Source: Caprella mutica (taxonomy: Eukaryota > Arthropoda > Malacostraca > Amphipoda > Caprellidae). Taken from it: 64,000 bases of DNA. The notes under the pieces were generated by a model. It worked only from the letters and a program-made list of their open reading frames with translations, was not told the origin of the DNA and did not search any database. The first letter of the stretch is position 1. The number at the start of each line of letters is the position of its first letter. Positions 1 through 11,158 of this stretch are shown piece by piece. Location: the NCBI GenBank assembly GCA_947561585.1, contig CANNZV010000947.1:180896-244895 (forward strand), in the 5' to 3' direction. The translations under genes and the position numbers were made by a program.

Positions 1-74
1 ATTATATTCAGTTATTCTTATGAATTAGAATAATGTTAAAACATCAATTCAGTTAAACAGTAAATCAAGTTTAA

Positions 75-385
75 CTGGTTTGGTTGTTTCAAGAAACATT
101 TCAGAAAAACACGTGGGCTAACAAATTTCGTTTGAAGAAAAAGCTCTACAATCTAAAATTGAAGTCTCCTGATCTACTCGACTTTCATTTGAAGGAACTA
201 ACTGAAGTTTTTCAAGAGCTTGCCTTGTTAAATCAAGTGATCAGTGAAGAGGATAAAGTGATTTGTCTTCTGTCATCACTGCCAGGGCCGTTTGAAGTGC
301 TTGTCACTGCACTTGAAGCTCAGACAGACATCCCTAACTGGATTACCGTAGCTGACACACTCCGGAGTGAAGCTGAAAAGTTGAG
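75..385 (+). pseudogene. Copia-type retrotransposon gag fragment
   Basis: The frame is open from just after a stop at 72-74 and shows the gag-polypeptide (UBN2-like) pattern of Copia elements: a basic start (KNTWANKFRLKKKLYNLKL), then a Leu-rich helical stretch and the characteristic LLSSLPGPFEVLVTAL. Copia gag packages element RNA in cytoplasmic particles. Only about 100 residues of this central region remain. There is no start Met, zinc knuckle, protease, integrase or RT, and no LTR is visible nearby. At about 385 the sequence changes abruptly to an unrelated Gln/Tyr-rich pseudogene, so this is a broken relic. The family call is from memory of the motif; the truncation is seen directly. Confidence 0.8.
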
Positions 386-712
386 TATTCTTCTCAAACT
401 AACAACTACTCATCCCAGAGCTACCCCAATCTGGATACACCCAGCAAGGAGGAGGATACGGCACTTGAAACAGTGGGGGGTACTATGGACAGCAGCAGAA
501 TTACTATGCACAGCAGCAACAGACACCGCTAACCCAAATCTCTTACGGCAACTGGGGACAACAGGCACCGGGCGGTTGGAATGCCGCAACCACTGGACAA
601 GCTGCCGGTACTTGGAGTGACTATGGACAACAAACCGGACAAACGCCCCAGCAAAGCTGGAGCAACTCCACATACTTGTGGTGGCTATGGGAACTACAAC
701 TACAAGAAGTAA
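386..712 (+). pseudogene. hnRNP-like Gly/Gln/Tyr-rich C-terminus, processed pseudogene
   Basis: Read through two frame changes (one near 425, consistent with loss of a C from a C run, one near 685) and an in-frame TGA at 466-468, this encodes a low-complexity tail with SYGNWGQQAPGGWNAATTGQ and a GGYGNYNYKK end before TAA at 710-712. Such Gly/Gln/Tyr/Asn-rich tails are typical of insect hnRNP proteins (Hrb27C/hrp48-like or related), where they mediate RNP assembly. The exact parent is not certain. No introns interrupt it, and it joins the Copia gag piece directly at 385/386, suggesting a retroposed or template-switched chimera. It cannot make a normal protein as it stands. Confidence 0.6.
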
Positions 713-845
713 AATAAGTAAAGACTTGTTTGTTTGTAAATAGCTACACAAGAAAGTGGTAGTGTTAAGTTGCTATAATGACTTAGTTTAACTGACATTT
801 AACTTACGCCATATTGTAGTTCTATTCACAGTAAATAAATAACCT
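713..845 (+). other. 3' UTR remnant of the hnRNP-like pseudogene
   Basis: AT-rich sequence follows the TAA codon without open frames. An AATAAA poly(A)-signal-like hexamer occurs at 834-839. No poly(A) tract follows, so either the retrocopy lost its tail or the insertion boundary lies elsewhere. Confidence 0.35.
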
Positions 846-3670
846 GATGTTAGTCTAGTGGTAGGTTTAGTTAACTTTCGCCTCTACGGTTCTTGCACCG
901 GTGTATAACTTGCTTCAGCATTTGTGAAGTGAATTCTCAAATTAATTGAAATTAGGCTTTTGGATAGTAGTTAGATAGAATTTTTATTGCTTTTTAATGA
1001 TCAGCAGATTAATCTTTGAATCGTAACAAAAACTACCGACACAGCATTTAATTATTATTTTAATTGATGACTCAGCATGTTTACTTAATAGAAGTACGCG
1101 GTCTATTAGGTGAGCAAATGAATTGAATACAGATGAATTGATATTCATACTGTGAATATTTGTGAATATTTAGAAGTGAATATTTAGAAATAAATAATTT
1201 TTCATTTTGAAATACTAATTAGATTTTGATGATTAGAAAATTTTAGATTCAAAATAAATTAGGAATTTGCAGGAATGAAATATTTTTAAATTAATATACA
1301 TAAATGAAATGGTTATATTTATAACTAATTTGTAGTAAAATATTAAACGAACTTTCAATTTTTCTGAAGAAAGGAATTATTTGAAATAGAATTAAACCAT
1401 TAATAAATGTTTAAAATTCTTGCAGTTATAGGTTTGATTTTTATGTTATATGTAAGTTTGAAATATTTTATATACATAGTATATTTTCTTTTTGGATTTC
1501 TGAAGACTCTATTTTATATCGACATTCAGAAATAAAAAGAGGGGAAGAAAGGAATTATTTGAAATAGAATTAAACCATTAATAAATGTTTAAAATTCTTG
1601 CAGTTATGATTGTTCAATTTGAATTTCAGAATTTTTCAATTTGAGTTTTAATGTTTTGAATTTTAGGATTGATTAAAATGAGATTTATGTCTTTAAATTT
1701 AGAATAATTCATTTCCTATGTAAATTGTTGTTCATTGTTTTTTTTTAATGGATCGTCTGACATATTCTCTAAATCGTTGCCTATTGATAGATTTACCAAA
1801 TTTGTTAAATTAATAGGTATGAAAAATATATAATGTCGTGTGAGGAGGAGTGTTGAAATTTTAGTTAAATGTATTACACACTCGTTATATATTTAATGTT
1901 AACTTCCTGTTAGACTAGCTCAGCTATATTAAATTACCTATTGTTTCAATAACCATGTATTACTTTTAATGAGAAACGGACATAAGGTCTAAAGTCGATC
2001 ACACTTCCGTCGAGGGTTAAATACCCTGTCTTGTAGCTTCTGAAATCAGTCTGTCTTGAACATTACTCAGTGAGAGATGAGTTCCACACTCATCTCTCCA
2101 TAGACTTCTAATTGTATAACATATTTATTCTTTAAATAAACTCTATGTCTTAACGTTGTTAACCCACTGATTTAACCTAATTCTAACAAAAACTTTATAA
2201 TAATAACTATTATTTACCTGGTTATTTTAATAATTATTATATTTTTTTAAGATGTGCAACCGTCCGCTAATTCATAACTTACCAAATGTGTTGAAACAAA
2301 AAGAAAACAGAATAGATATGATATATACATATATTAAAATATTAAATAATGAATGTTATTGTAATTAAAGAAAAGACACAAACATTCACAATACCTAAAT
2401 AGGAAGATGTTAGTACAGAATATTTATTACAACACTTCACTGTTTACTACCACCCATTTATTACATTATGTAGGTATTCCACATGGAATGTTGCTGTCAC
2501 TTTCAAATATGAGGACATGACAACAACAACATGACACAATACCATCACCATATTGACAGAGGAAGGGTGTTAAAAGTACAAAGGACTTGTCAAAGAGGTC
2601 AAATGAATTTAAAGCAAATAAGTCATGCATCACCTGTTTTAGAAATATTGTAATAAATAAATTAAATAAAGTACCAATCTGTTTTTCATTTAATTTGGTA
2701 GATAAACATTTTTACCAATCTATTACAACTATTGAATTGATGCTACATAACTTATTAGTTCATTCTTAATATTTACAATATATTAGGTAGTGAATCTATG
2801 TTCGAAAATTAATTTATAAGAAATACGAAGATGATATTTATATCAATTTTAATCACAAGTGTATACGTTCCTTTGGCAAGTGTTCACGTTCTTAAATGCC
2901 GTTACAAGTGCATACTGCATATCATTACACAGTGCATATTTAGCCAAGTGCATTACACAAGTGCACTCAAACCCCTTTAACAAGTAGCCAAGTGCATGTA
3001 CATTCACAACAAAGTAGGTTATCAAGTAACGGATAAGCATAACACTCTTCTTCAGTCAAATTACTGGGAACAAAATGTCACTCTATGGGGTTAGTGGTAA
3101 TTATTATTACTGTACAATGTACATACCTTACCGAAAGAACTGGAGCAATAGAAAGGGATATATGCTAGAAACATAACGCTACACGTAACGAAAATAATGT
3201 TCTAAATCTATAAACTATCTTGTATACTAAAGTGTAAACCCTGTAAAATTAATAAAATGAAACAGTATGCAAGAGTGGTTTATTTTGGATTCATTCCTCT
3301 ATTTCTAACTGTTATGAATGACAGCAAAGAAAAAGAACTGACACTGTAGAAAGAATAAGCTGGAGATCACTACCTGGGGTGCGTTGGAGTCTCCTTAAGT
3401 TATTTTATTTATTGAAAATAATTCAAAGTCATCTCAAGGGACTATTTTAGAGAAATAAAACCTCATTGTTGAAATAAGGTGAAGATTATTTAATCATTAA
3501 CATATAGGAAGAAGCTAAATTAATGATTCTGTAATAATTATCTATAAATTACACATATGCTTCATTCTATAAGCTATTTCATTCGAGTTACTAGCAATTG
3601 CAAGGAAGAAGAAATGAAACAAAAAGAAAGAACGGAAGACAACGGAAGTGAATCTATTATTCTGTATGAA
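846..3670. other. AT-rich gene-free stretch
   Basis: No coding exon, RNA gene or clear transposon end was seen. It holds one exact 64-bp direct repeat (separate entry). At 2,860-3,000 there is a loose cluster of AAGTGCAT/AAGTGTAT words too degenerate to call an array. Short frames at 2,587-2,769 and on the minus strand at 2,849-3,040 have no recognisable motif. Confidence 0.5.
1366..1607 (+). repeat. Exact 64-bp direct repeat, two copies
   Basis: Positions 1,366-1,429 and 1,544-1,607 are identical by eye over 64 bp, both beginning GAAGAAAGGAATTATTTG. The 114 bp between them are unrelated. Perfect identity in otherwise unconstrained AT-rich DNA implies a recent local duplication. Confidence 0.9.
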
Positions 3671-3931
3671 ACTAGGTGGATTGTTAGCACTATAGGTAAA
3701 GCGACTAGGTGAACTGTCAGCACTAGATAAAGCAACTAGGTGTACAGTTAGCACTAGGTAAAGCAAAGAGGTGCACAGTTAGCACTAGGTAAAGCAACTA
3801 GGTGGACTGTTAGCACTAGGTGCAGAAACTAAGTAGATTGTTAGCTCTAGCTGAAGCAACTAGGTGTACTATTAGCTCTAGGTACAGCTACTAGGTGGAC
3901 TATTAGCACTAGTTACAGCAACTAGGTGGAT
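3671..3931 (+). repeat. Minisatellite, 31-bp monomer
   Basis: About 8.4 diverged copies of a 31-bp unit beginning ACTAGGTGGACTGTTAGCAC. The copies differ at several positions each, so this is an older array than most others in the window. Confidence 0.9.
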
Positions 3932-5064
3932 CACCTTGGCCATTGTGGGAAAAAGTGACACTATGATACCGTGAGTGCGGGAAAGTCCGGTTAATAACCG
4001 GAAATCCGTACACTGACCACCATCGGCAGAATGAAACAAAATGAATCTCAAGAAAAGCAAACAGAACTTTGAATAGTCAGAGCTAAAAATTATACAAGTA
4101 GCGTTTGTTACATTAATTTAAAGTCTATATCATTGATACGAACAAGCTAGCTAAATCTTGCATCAAAACACTTATTATTTCAGTCTCTAAAACTTTAAAC
4201 AACAAAGTTGTTTTTAATTTTCTGAGAGAAGCACGATTTAATAACGTAATAGTATATAATTTAAGGGTTAAAAACAGCAGCGTAAACAGGTCTAGCTGCT
4301 AAATCACATACTGATGTTACGCATCAAATTATTTATCACAACAGCGGCTCTAGAATAAATATCAGATAGAGATAAAAAATATTTAACTCAACTGATGTAC
4401 TAATATTAGATAATAAAGTTATACAGGCCTAATATTGTGTCCTTCAGTTTTAATTCTATAAATTATTTTACTAAATATAGTATTTAAAAATATTTTATTT
4501 TTATTTTCTGATATATAAAAAAAGTAAATCACTTCAAATGGAAACCTTGTGCCCCATGAGATGCTATCCCGTCAGACAGTATCCTTCCAGACGGTATCCC
4601 TTTGCATCCCTATTCATCCTTAGGACTCACTACATATGAAAGGCAATGACCAGAAGGATTTAAGGACAAGGATTAAGAACATGAGTAAGTGGGGATAGAG
4701 TTTAAAGAAGGCATCAATAAATGTTATCCTATTTAAGATGTATCTATCGGTTAAGAAATAACATCACAAAAACTTACTTGGAAAATATGATGTAGTATTT
4801 CTTCGAAAAAGCCTGCAGATTCACCACAAAACAAAATATATTATCCTAACGAGTTAATTAATTTCAATGTAGACACTATTAGTAACTAGTTAATAATCCA
4901 TTAACGTACTAACACTTCAGTTTCTATTGTTTATCTTAGTTCATAGGATAGAGAATGACAGACAACCTTCTCTCACTGAAGTCAAAACAGAACTGAAGGC
5001 TAAGGAGTGAAGTCTGAAGGTGAAGCGTACATGTGACCAAAGGTGAACCCCGTCCATACGGTTA
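3932..5064. other. Gene-free stretch with a short perfect palindrome
   Basis: The block at 3,940-4,030 is less AT-rich than its surroundings and contains CCGGTTATTAACCGG, a 15-bp palindrome around a single base. It may be a transposon remnant. The rest is AT-rich with no supported features. Confidence 0.4.
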
Positions 5065-5181
5065 ACGTAGTGACTTACCTAGTTATTAATGTGGTGACTT
5101 ACCTAGTTATTAATGTGGTGACTTACCTAGTTATTAATGCAGTGACTTACCTAGTTACCAATGCAGTGACATACCTAGTTA
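5065..5181 (+). repeat. Minisatellite, 24-bp monomer
   Basis: Nearly five copies of a 24-bp unit containing GTGACTTACCTAGTTATTAA. The period is a multiple of three and stop-free in one frame, so it produces a periodic 62-residue open frame that is not a gene. Confidence 0.9.
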
Positions 5182-5206
5182 AAATATTAAAAAACATTGG
5201 TTTTTA

Positions 5207-5395
5207 CAGTAACTATAAAAGCATTAAATAGTAACTATAAAATTACTAAATAATAACTATAAAATTATTTAATAGTAACTATAAAATTACTAAATAATAA
5301 CTATAAAATTATTTCATAGTAACTATAAAATTACTAAATAATAACTATAAAACTATTTAATAGTAACTATAAAATTATTTAATAGTAACTAACTA
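5207..5395 (+). repeat. AT-rich tandem repeat, about 21-22 bp
   Basis: Alternating units of AGTAACTATAAAATTA followed by CTAAATA or TTTAATA, about nine units in all. The alternation gives a roughly 43-bp dimeric period. Confidence 0.85.
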
Positions 5396-5908
5396 TAAGC
5401 GCTTTACATTTATAGATGAATAAGTAAGAATTAATAAATTCATATATTAACATAAAATAGATAAAACCACTAAGCAGGAAAATAAAGTAAATCAAAGCAA
5501 GATATATAATTATATGACTAAATACAAACAAATAAGCATGGGGAGTTAATTGCAATGTAATTCTTATTAATAAATAGAAGGAAGTAGTATTATAAATTAG
5601 CACTGTTTGTATTACTGTAATTAAAGAATTATTTGAAGGCAGAAAGATAAAGAACAGTTCACCTTCATTGCAAATAGAAACTAGATGACGGGCACTCGTA
5701 GAGCGCATACCTTTGCCGCCACTCATAAATTATCCTAACCCGTTCGCTCCCAAAATCTTACCAGTAGGTTCCTGGACCTTGATCAATCGTCCCTCAAAAT
5801 TTCAGGCAATTTGGTTGAATAATTTTTGAGTTATGCGAATAAGAAGATGACATATAAATAAATAATAAATACCGCCAAAAATATAACCTTTTGTAATCTG
5901 CGAAGGTA
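5396..5908. other. AT-rich stretch between two arrays
   Basis: No supported gene. On the minus strand around 5,640-5,725 a short Met-initiated frame starts MSGGKGMRSTSARHLVSICN in slightly less AT-rich sequence. It then runs into an AT-rich hydrophobic translation, so I do not call it coding. Confidence 0.35.
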
Positions 5909-6266
5909 GCAATGAGATGAAGGTGCGGCACTGTGCCTCCATTACAAAGCAATGAGATGAAGGTGCGGCACTGTGTCTTCATTACAAAGAAATGAGATGA
6001 AGGTGCGGCACTGTGCCTTCATTACAAATCAATGAGATGAAGGTGCGGCACTGTGCCTTCATACAAAGAAATGAGATGAAGGTGCGGCACTGTGCCTTCA
6101 TTACAAAGAAATGAGATGAAGGTGCGGAACTGTGCCTTCATACAAAGAAATGAGATGAAGGTGCGGCACTGTGCCTTCATTACAAAGCAATGAGATGAAG
6201 GTGCGGCACTGTGCCTTCGTACAAAGAAATGAGATGAAGGTGCGGCACTGTGCCTTCATTACAAAT
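5909..6266 (+). repeat. Minisatellite, 39-40-bp monomer with hairpin potential
   Basis: About nine copies of a unit containing AATGAGATGAAGGTGCGGCA. Each copy has inverted arms ATGAAGG and CCTTCAT around a GC-rich loop, so every monomer could fold on a single strand. Copies differ by a T/TT change in the spacer (39 versus 40 bp) and by a few substitutions. Confidence 0.93.
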
Positions 6267-7134
6267 CAAATCAATCAAGTTTTTATTTGACCCTCAAACC
6301 CACACTAGAAATCTGGTCAAATTTCCCCTCTGATAAAATAGTCAAGTAAATTAAAATTAATTCAATTTAAATCGATAATAAAATGCACATCAAATTATTT
6401 CAATTAAAATTATAGTAAATAAATGTATCCATATATTTGTTTATAATCATTTTTCATAATTGATATATTATATATGATTTTTATATTAACATTAAAATGT
6501 ATGACAAGTTTAACTTATGAAATGAAAATTATGTACTTAATTCACTTCACATAATAAAACTATTAATAAAATGAAGCAAAAAATAATGAAAAGAATATAC
6601 GATAAAATCAAGACATAATTATCTCTTCAACTTCATTAAATGTAAAGCATTTAAGATAAAATAATTAAATCATAAGAGATAAAATGATAATCAAAGCAAT
6701 TCATTATAATTGTTCTGATTATCATCTTTAAAAGATTAGATAAAATCTACTTCATGTAAGAATAAAATAAGAACAGTAGAATTGTTTAGGTCTGTAATAA
6801 TTTGTTGGCTGTTTACTAATTTCATAGTTCTAAAAACAAACTTTACAAATTTTAATGGTAGTAGACAAAAATAAATAATCGTATGGTTATGCGATGACAA
6901 ATTTATGTAATTTGAAAATAATAGGAAATAAGAAAAATGTGATTTGAGAAATTACATCAATCACAGACTATTTTCTTTGAAAATACTTATACATTATAAA
7001 TAAATCACAAAAACCAGTAACAGTCTAAATAACAGTAAGTGACAATAGATCCGTTACTGGGTGTGTTATAGTGTCACAACAAATAATAACAATAATAACT
7101 GTCAAATAATTGATTGTGAAACTTAAGTGATATA
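6267..7134. other. AT-rich gene-free stretch
   Basis: More than 75% A+T by eye. No repeat, splice-site pair or coding signal was found. Confidence 0.5.
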
Positions 7135-7802
7135 ATATCTACACCTCATATCTACACCTAATATCTACACCTCATATCTACACCTAATATTTACACCTAA
7201 TATCTATACATAATATCTACACCTCATATCTATACATAATATCTACACCTAACATCTACACCTAATATCTACACCTAATATCTACACCTCATATCTACAC
7301 CTAATATCTACACCTCATATCTACACCTCATATCTAGACCTAATATCTACACCTAACATCTACACCTCATATCTAGACCTAATATCTACACCTAACATCT
7401 ACACCTCATATCTACACCTCATACCTACACCTCATATCTACACCTAATATCTACACCTAATATCTACACCTCATATCTACACCTAATATCTAGACCTAAT
7501 ATCTACACCTAACATCTACACCTCATATCTACACCTCATACCTACACCTCATATCTACACCTAATATATACACCTCATATCTACACCTCATATCTACACC
7601 TAATATCTAGACCTAATATCTACACCTCATACCTACACCTCATACCTACACCTCATACCTACACCTCATATCTACACCTCATATCTACACCTCATACCTA
7701 CACCTCATATCTACACCTCATACCTACACCTCATACCTACACCTCATACCTACACCTCATATCTACACCTCATACCTACACCTCATATCTACACCTCATA
7801 TC
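7135..7802 (+). repeat. Minisatellite, 13-bp monomer with higher-order pattern
   Basis: About 51 copies of TATCTACACCTCA and its variants (TATCTACACCTAA, TACCTACACCTCA, TATCTAGACCTAA, CATCTACACCTCA). Blocks containing the CTAGACC variant recur as longer units, indicating amplification of multimers. The 3' end is dominated by the TACC variant. Confidence 0.95.
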
Positions 7803-8383
7803 CCCTTATTGCCCTAAATAAAAGTGTACGTAGGTGTATATGTACCATCTGTTAAGTACCATCAGTGGCATTATACAATGATTTATTTATACAATAATTA
7901 CTGCTAATTTTAATTTAAAATAAAAAAAAATAAAAAAAATTTAGGAATAAATATTCTATATTGGTATGAAAAAATGGTTTTCTTTATTAAATACAAATTA
8001 TTAAACTTTATGGAATTCATTTATTTATTTTCATGAATTTTATCATTTGATCTTAAGCCACGAAATCAATTTCCAAATTGTTTGCTCTAATAATTAATTA
8101 CATCTCACCATATAAATTAAATAATTTGATCGGATAAAACGAGTACAGTAATTAAAAAGAAGTCAAACTACATAGTAGAGGCATTACGGCTCAATAAAAA
8201 ACATTAATAATTATGCGAGTAAAAAAAAGTCAATAGATTTATACCTGTATTAAAGTTATTGCTATTATATAATATACAATGAAAAAAAAACACAAACTGC
8301 TAAGGATTATAATGAATTTATAGTTAAAATAGAAAATAAATGTTATAAATATGTAGGTTCCTTGCCGTTTACCGATTTGTACA
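7803..8383. other. AT-rich gene-free stretch
   Basis: Contains A-runs and AT-rich sequence only. Nothing supported. Confidence 0.5.
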
Positions 8384-8824
8384 ATCTCGAGAATGCGCTG
8401 CGTGTTTTAAAACCACTTTAACCCCCTAATTCTGTGCCACCCTCCATCCCCCCTGCCAGGTCATTAAACAATCAAGAAGTGTGCAGTACAACAAACTAGC
8501 GGATGCAACCAACTACATAACGGCCATTAATGTTGAGAGTTTCAAAAGAATCTACATTTATAAATAAATATATGAAGATTACTTTGAAAAACTAAACAAA
8601 AATGACAAGAAATAAATACTGATTACTTTGAAACTTAACATAAGTTTGTTGTATCCGCTAGTTGGTTGTACAGTACACTTCATGATTTTTTAATGACTTG
8701 GGAGGGAGGCCCCCTTACGTAAATATATTATTATTTGGTTTCATAATAAATAAAATGAGGGAATTAACGCACGCTCTGCAGTGAAGGGTTACATGGGTAA
8801 AAATCGCGCAGCGCATTCTCGAGA
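8384..8824. mobile_element. Inverted-repeat MITE, family C, copy 1
   Basis: Terminal inverted repeats at 8,384-8,410 and 8,800-8,824 share TCTCGAGAATGCGCTGCG. A second inner inverted pair (around 8,470-8,515 and 8,645-8,690) shares AACTAGCGGAT. About 440 bp with no coding capacity, so non-autonomous. A related copy lies at 37.93-38.36 kb. Confidence 0.8.
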
Positions 8825-9073
8825 TTATGAGGTCCTCAACAAAATGGTAGTTATTCCTAACTATGTGGTATAGCTATACCCTAACTAGGTTGTGGTTAGA
8901 AACTATGCTATAAACTTTCATGCCATCACTTCCTGGGTCAAGCGGACCTAACAATGAACATTGACCCGTTCCTGACCCGTGCTTGACAGACAGAGAGGTC
9001 AAATAACAACACACTCAAAAGCGCATAAAGGGTCAAAATAAAGTCCTTGAAACTGCATTCTTACCATTACGGA

Positions 9074-9190
9074 TGTAGGTAGTAGGTACCTACTGAACAG
9101 TGTAGGTACTGAACAGTGAACAGTGTACTGTATCAATGTAGGTACTGAACAGTGTAGGTACTGAACAGTGTAGGTACTGAACACTGAACT
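9074..9190 (+). repeat. Short minisatellite, GTAGGTACTGAACAGT
   Basis: Five to six copies of a roughly 16-20-bp unit with length variation. On the minus strand it reads ACTGTTCAGTACC. The monomer shares GAACAGT with the 47-kb array. Confidence 0.85.
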
Positions 9191-10107
9191 ATATCATAGT
9201 AATAAAGCTACTCACAGATAGTACATGCAACGAATGCGATTTTATCTTTAGTTGTTTCGTGAACAAAAATTCAAAATTATTCTATTTTACAATTGATCTG
9301 ATGATAAAGGTTATGACTTCATATCTATAGCTTCATTTTTATGGCGACATGTATCATATATGCTATATGACATGATGTTTGATTAGTTATATGATGTATG
9401 ACATGGTATATGATATAGATGAGTGTAGGTGGGGTTTATACAGTAACCTTGTGTTTAGTAAGGTGAGACACAAAGATGAACCCTATTGCCTAATTCTTAA
9501 ACACTAACCCTGTTTATAAAGTACTCCATCAAATGTTTCAAAAGCATTTATAGCGCCTCAGTCCTTATAAATGCCCCAAAGATATAGAGGCTAATATAGG
9601 GTGACTAAATAGACGGGTTGTACACTACTAAATGCAGACGTTTGTACACCCTGTAAAAGGAGTAGGGTTGAACGAGTTGTTCTGAGAATGGGGTGACGTG
9701 ATGTGTAACCTTCGGCTGCTTTAAATGGTACACTATTTCTCTCACCCTCTCCGAAAATATAATAAATTATAAAAGGGAAGGTGCCTAACAGTAAATAATA
9801 GAGTGGAAAACATAATATTCCAACTTTTAGAAACCAAATAAAATGGCTCTTTGATTTTCTAGAGGTTATTGTAGGAAATTATTTGAGGTAATTGATTTTT
9901 TTATCTTCGTAATACATACATTATATCTTGAAGTATGAAAAGTCTTGAAACCCTTTGGTTTAGTTCCAGAGAACTAAATCGACGTACTTAAACTTATTAG
10001 AATTTAGTAATTAAAGCATGAAATAAAAGCATATCTTTAAATGCCTTGGCGAGTCTCTTTTATTATTCAAAATTTAAAATTATATAGAAATTTCTAACCG
10101 AAAGTCA

Positions 10108-10150
10108 TGTTGATACCACCAAAAGGAAAGTAAATACAAGGGACCTTAAG
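10108..10150 (-). repeat. Dispersed repeat G, copy 1 (fragment)
   Basis: Shares AAATACAAGGGAC and flanking sequence with longer copies at 11.27-11.35 and 29.10-29.19 kb. This fragment lies only about 40 bp below the donor site of the 10.2-kb exon. Confidence 0.5.
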
Positions 10151-10188
10151 GCAACAAAAAGAGAGGAATAAGACCATAAGGCACTCAC

Positions 10189-10301
10189 CCGATCAGATCC
10201 TTCAGTGAGCTCCAAAATCCTAAACTCGAGCAGGTCCGCCTGGTCCCTGGACTCCTGAAGCTCATTCTTCAGCCTCTGGTTCTCCTCCCTTAGATCAGAG
10301 A
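10189..10301 (-). CDS. JAKMIP-like coiled-coil protein, exon e (most 3' seen)
   Basis: A 113-bp exon with acceptor CTCTCCTCTGCAG and donor CGG|GTGAGTGC, clearly richer in GC than its flanks. It enters after one base of a codon, matching the single base left by the 11.1-kb exon, and ends on a codon boundary. It encodes a charged Leu heptad segment containing LREENQRLKNELQ and LLEFRILEL. That block resembles the JAKMIP coiled-coil motif (LLEFRVLELEE in the vertebrate family, from memory). JAKMIP proteins bind microtubules and JAK kinases through coiled coils. Only this block supports the family call. A second acceptor 21 bp upstream (CCACTCCAG, to 10,322) is also in frame and would add seven residues. 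Confidence 0.75.
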
Positions 10302-10346
10302 CTGCAGAGGAGAGGGAGGAGTCTGGAGTGGAGGGAGGAGGGGGGA

Positions 10347-10423
10347 GTTAATTAATAATAAATTAAAAAGGTAATTAATAATTAATAATAAATTAATCAG
10401 TTAATTAATAATAAATTAATAAG
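10347..10423 (+). repeat. AT-rich short tandem repeat (TTAATTAATAATAAA)
   Basis: Three to four imperfect copies of an AATTAATAATAAATTAA unit just upstream, in gene direction, of the polypyrimidine tract of the 10.2-kb exon. Confidence 0.7.
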
Positions 10424-11052
10424 TAAGACTATCGGTAGCTACAGTAAATGACTACTTGAAACTATTAGTCCTCTATATGATTATGTATAATGATAATCAA
10501 ATAAAATAAGAAGGTCCTTTTCATAATTTATTGGCCACCTTTGTCTTTATAAGATTCATTTTATTTATAATAGAAATGGACATTATATAATTGAAAGAGC
10601 ATGAGCCTTTAGTTACTGTTATTGACAGACAGTAATCAGGGCTTCCTAAGATGTCTCTTACCATGCCCCCTTAACATTTGAAAAACAAATAAACTTAGTA
10701 GAATTACAAATGTTCATTCAATTTTAATATAGCAATGCATATCGTTTACGTCTCCGAACTAATGAGGCACGATGCATATCTGTACCAAACTAGACCATGT
10801 ACAATACTCGTTAGATAGACTCTTTTCCGAATTTTTTGCAATCAATATATAATGAAATTTTATAATTTTTATTGATGAACATGTTACTTTGAAAAATTTG
10901 GATTCTACACTTTTTTTTTTACTGAAACCTCAAATGTACCAAATAAGCAAATATACCTCCAGGGGTACATTTACCCTGGAGGTACATTTACCCCTGGTTG
11001 GGAAACCCTGCTTGAAGTTTAGTTTGATTACTGTTCACTGTGCACAACTCAC

Positions 11053-11158
11053 CCTGTCTACAGAGTACACTCCCTGTCCACACATTGTCCACTGACATGC
11101 TGGGAATTGTCCCCAAACTGAAGGGACCGGATGTGGAGTCATCTCTGTAAGGGTCTCT
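11053..11158 (-). CDS. JAKMIP-like coiled-coil protein, exon d
   Basis: A 106-bp exon with acceptor TTTTATTTCCAG and donor CAGG|GTGAGTTG. It starts on a codon boundary, matching the 13.2-kb exon end, and leaves one base, matching the start of the 10.2-kb exon. The product is a polar Ser/Asp-rich linker with RDPYRDDSTSGPFSLG and IPSMSVDNVW, not coiled coil, ending in LCRQ. It probably separates two coiled-coil segments. I do not recognise this linker in a named family. Exon status rests on splice sites, phase and local base composition. Confidence 0.7.

Larger units (their letters stand above)
8825..10188. other. Intergenic or 3' intron DNA
   Basis: Apart from the small array at 9.07 kb and a dispersed-repeat fragment at about 10.1 kb, no gene was found. 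If the minus-strand JAKMIP-like gene continues, this is intron downstream of its 10.2-kb exon. I could not find a further exon here. Confidence 0.4.
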
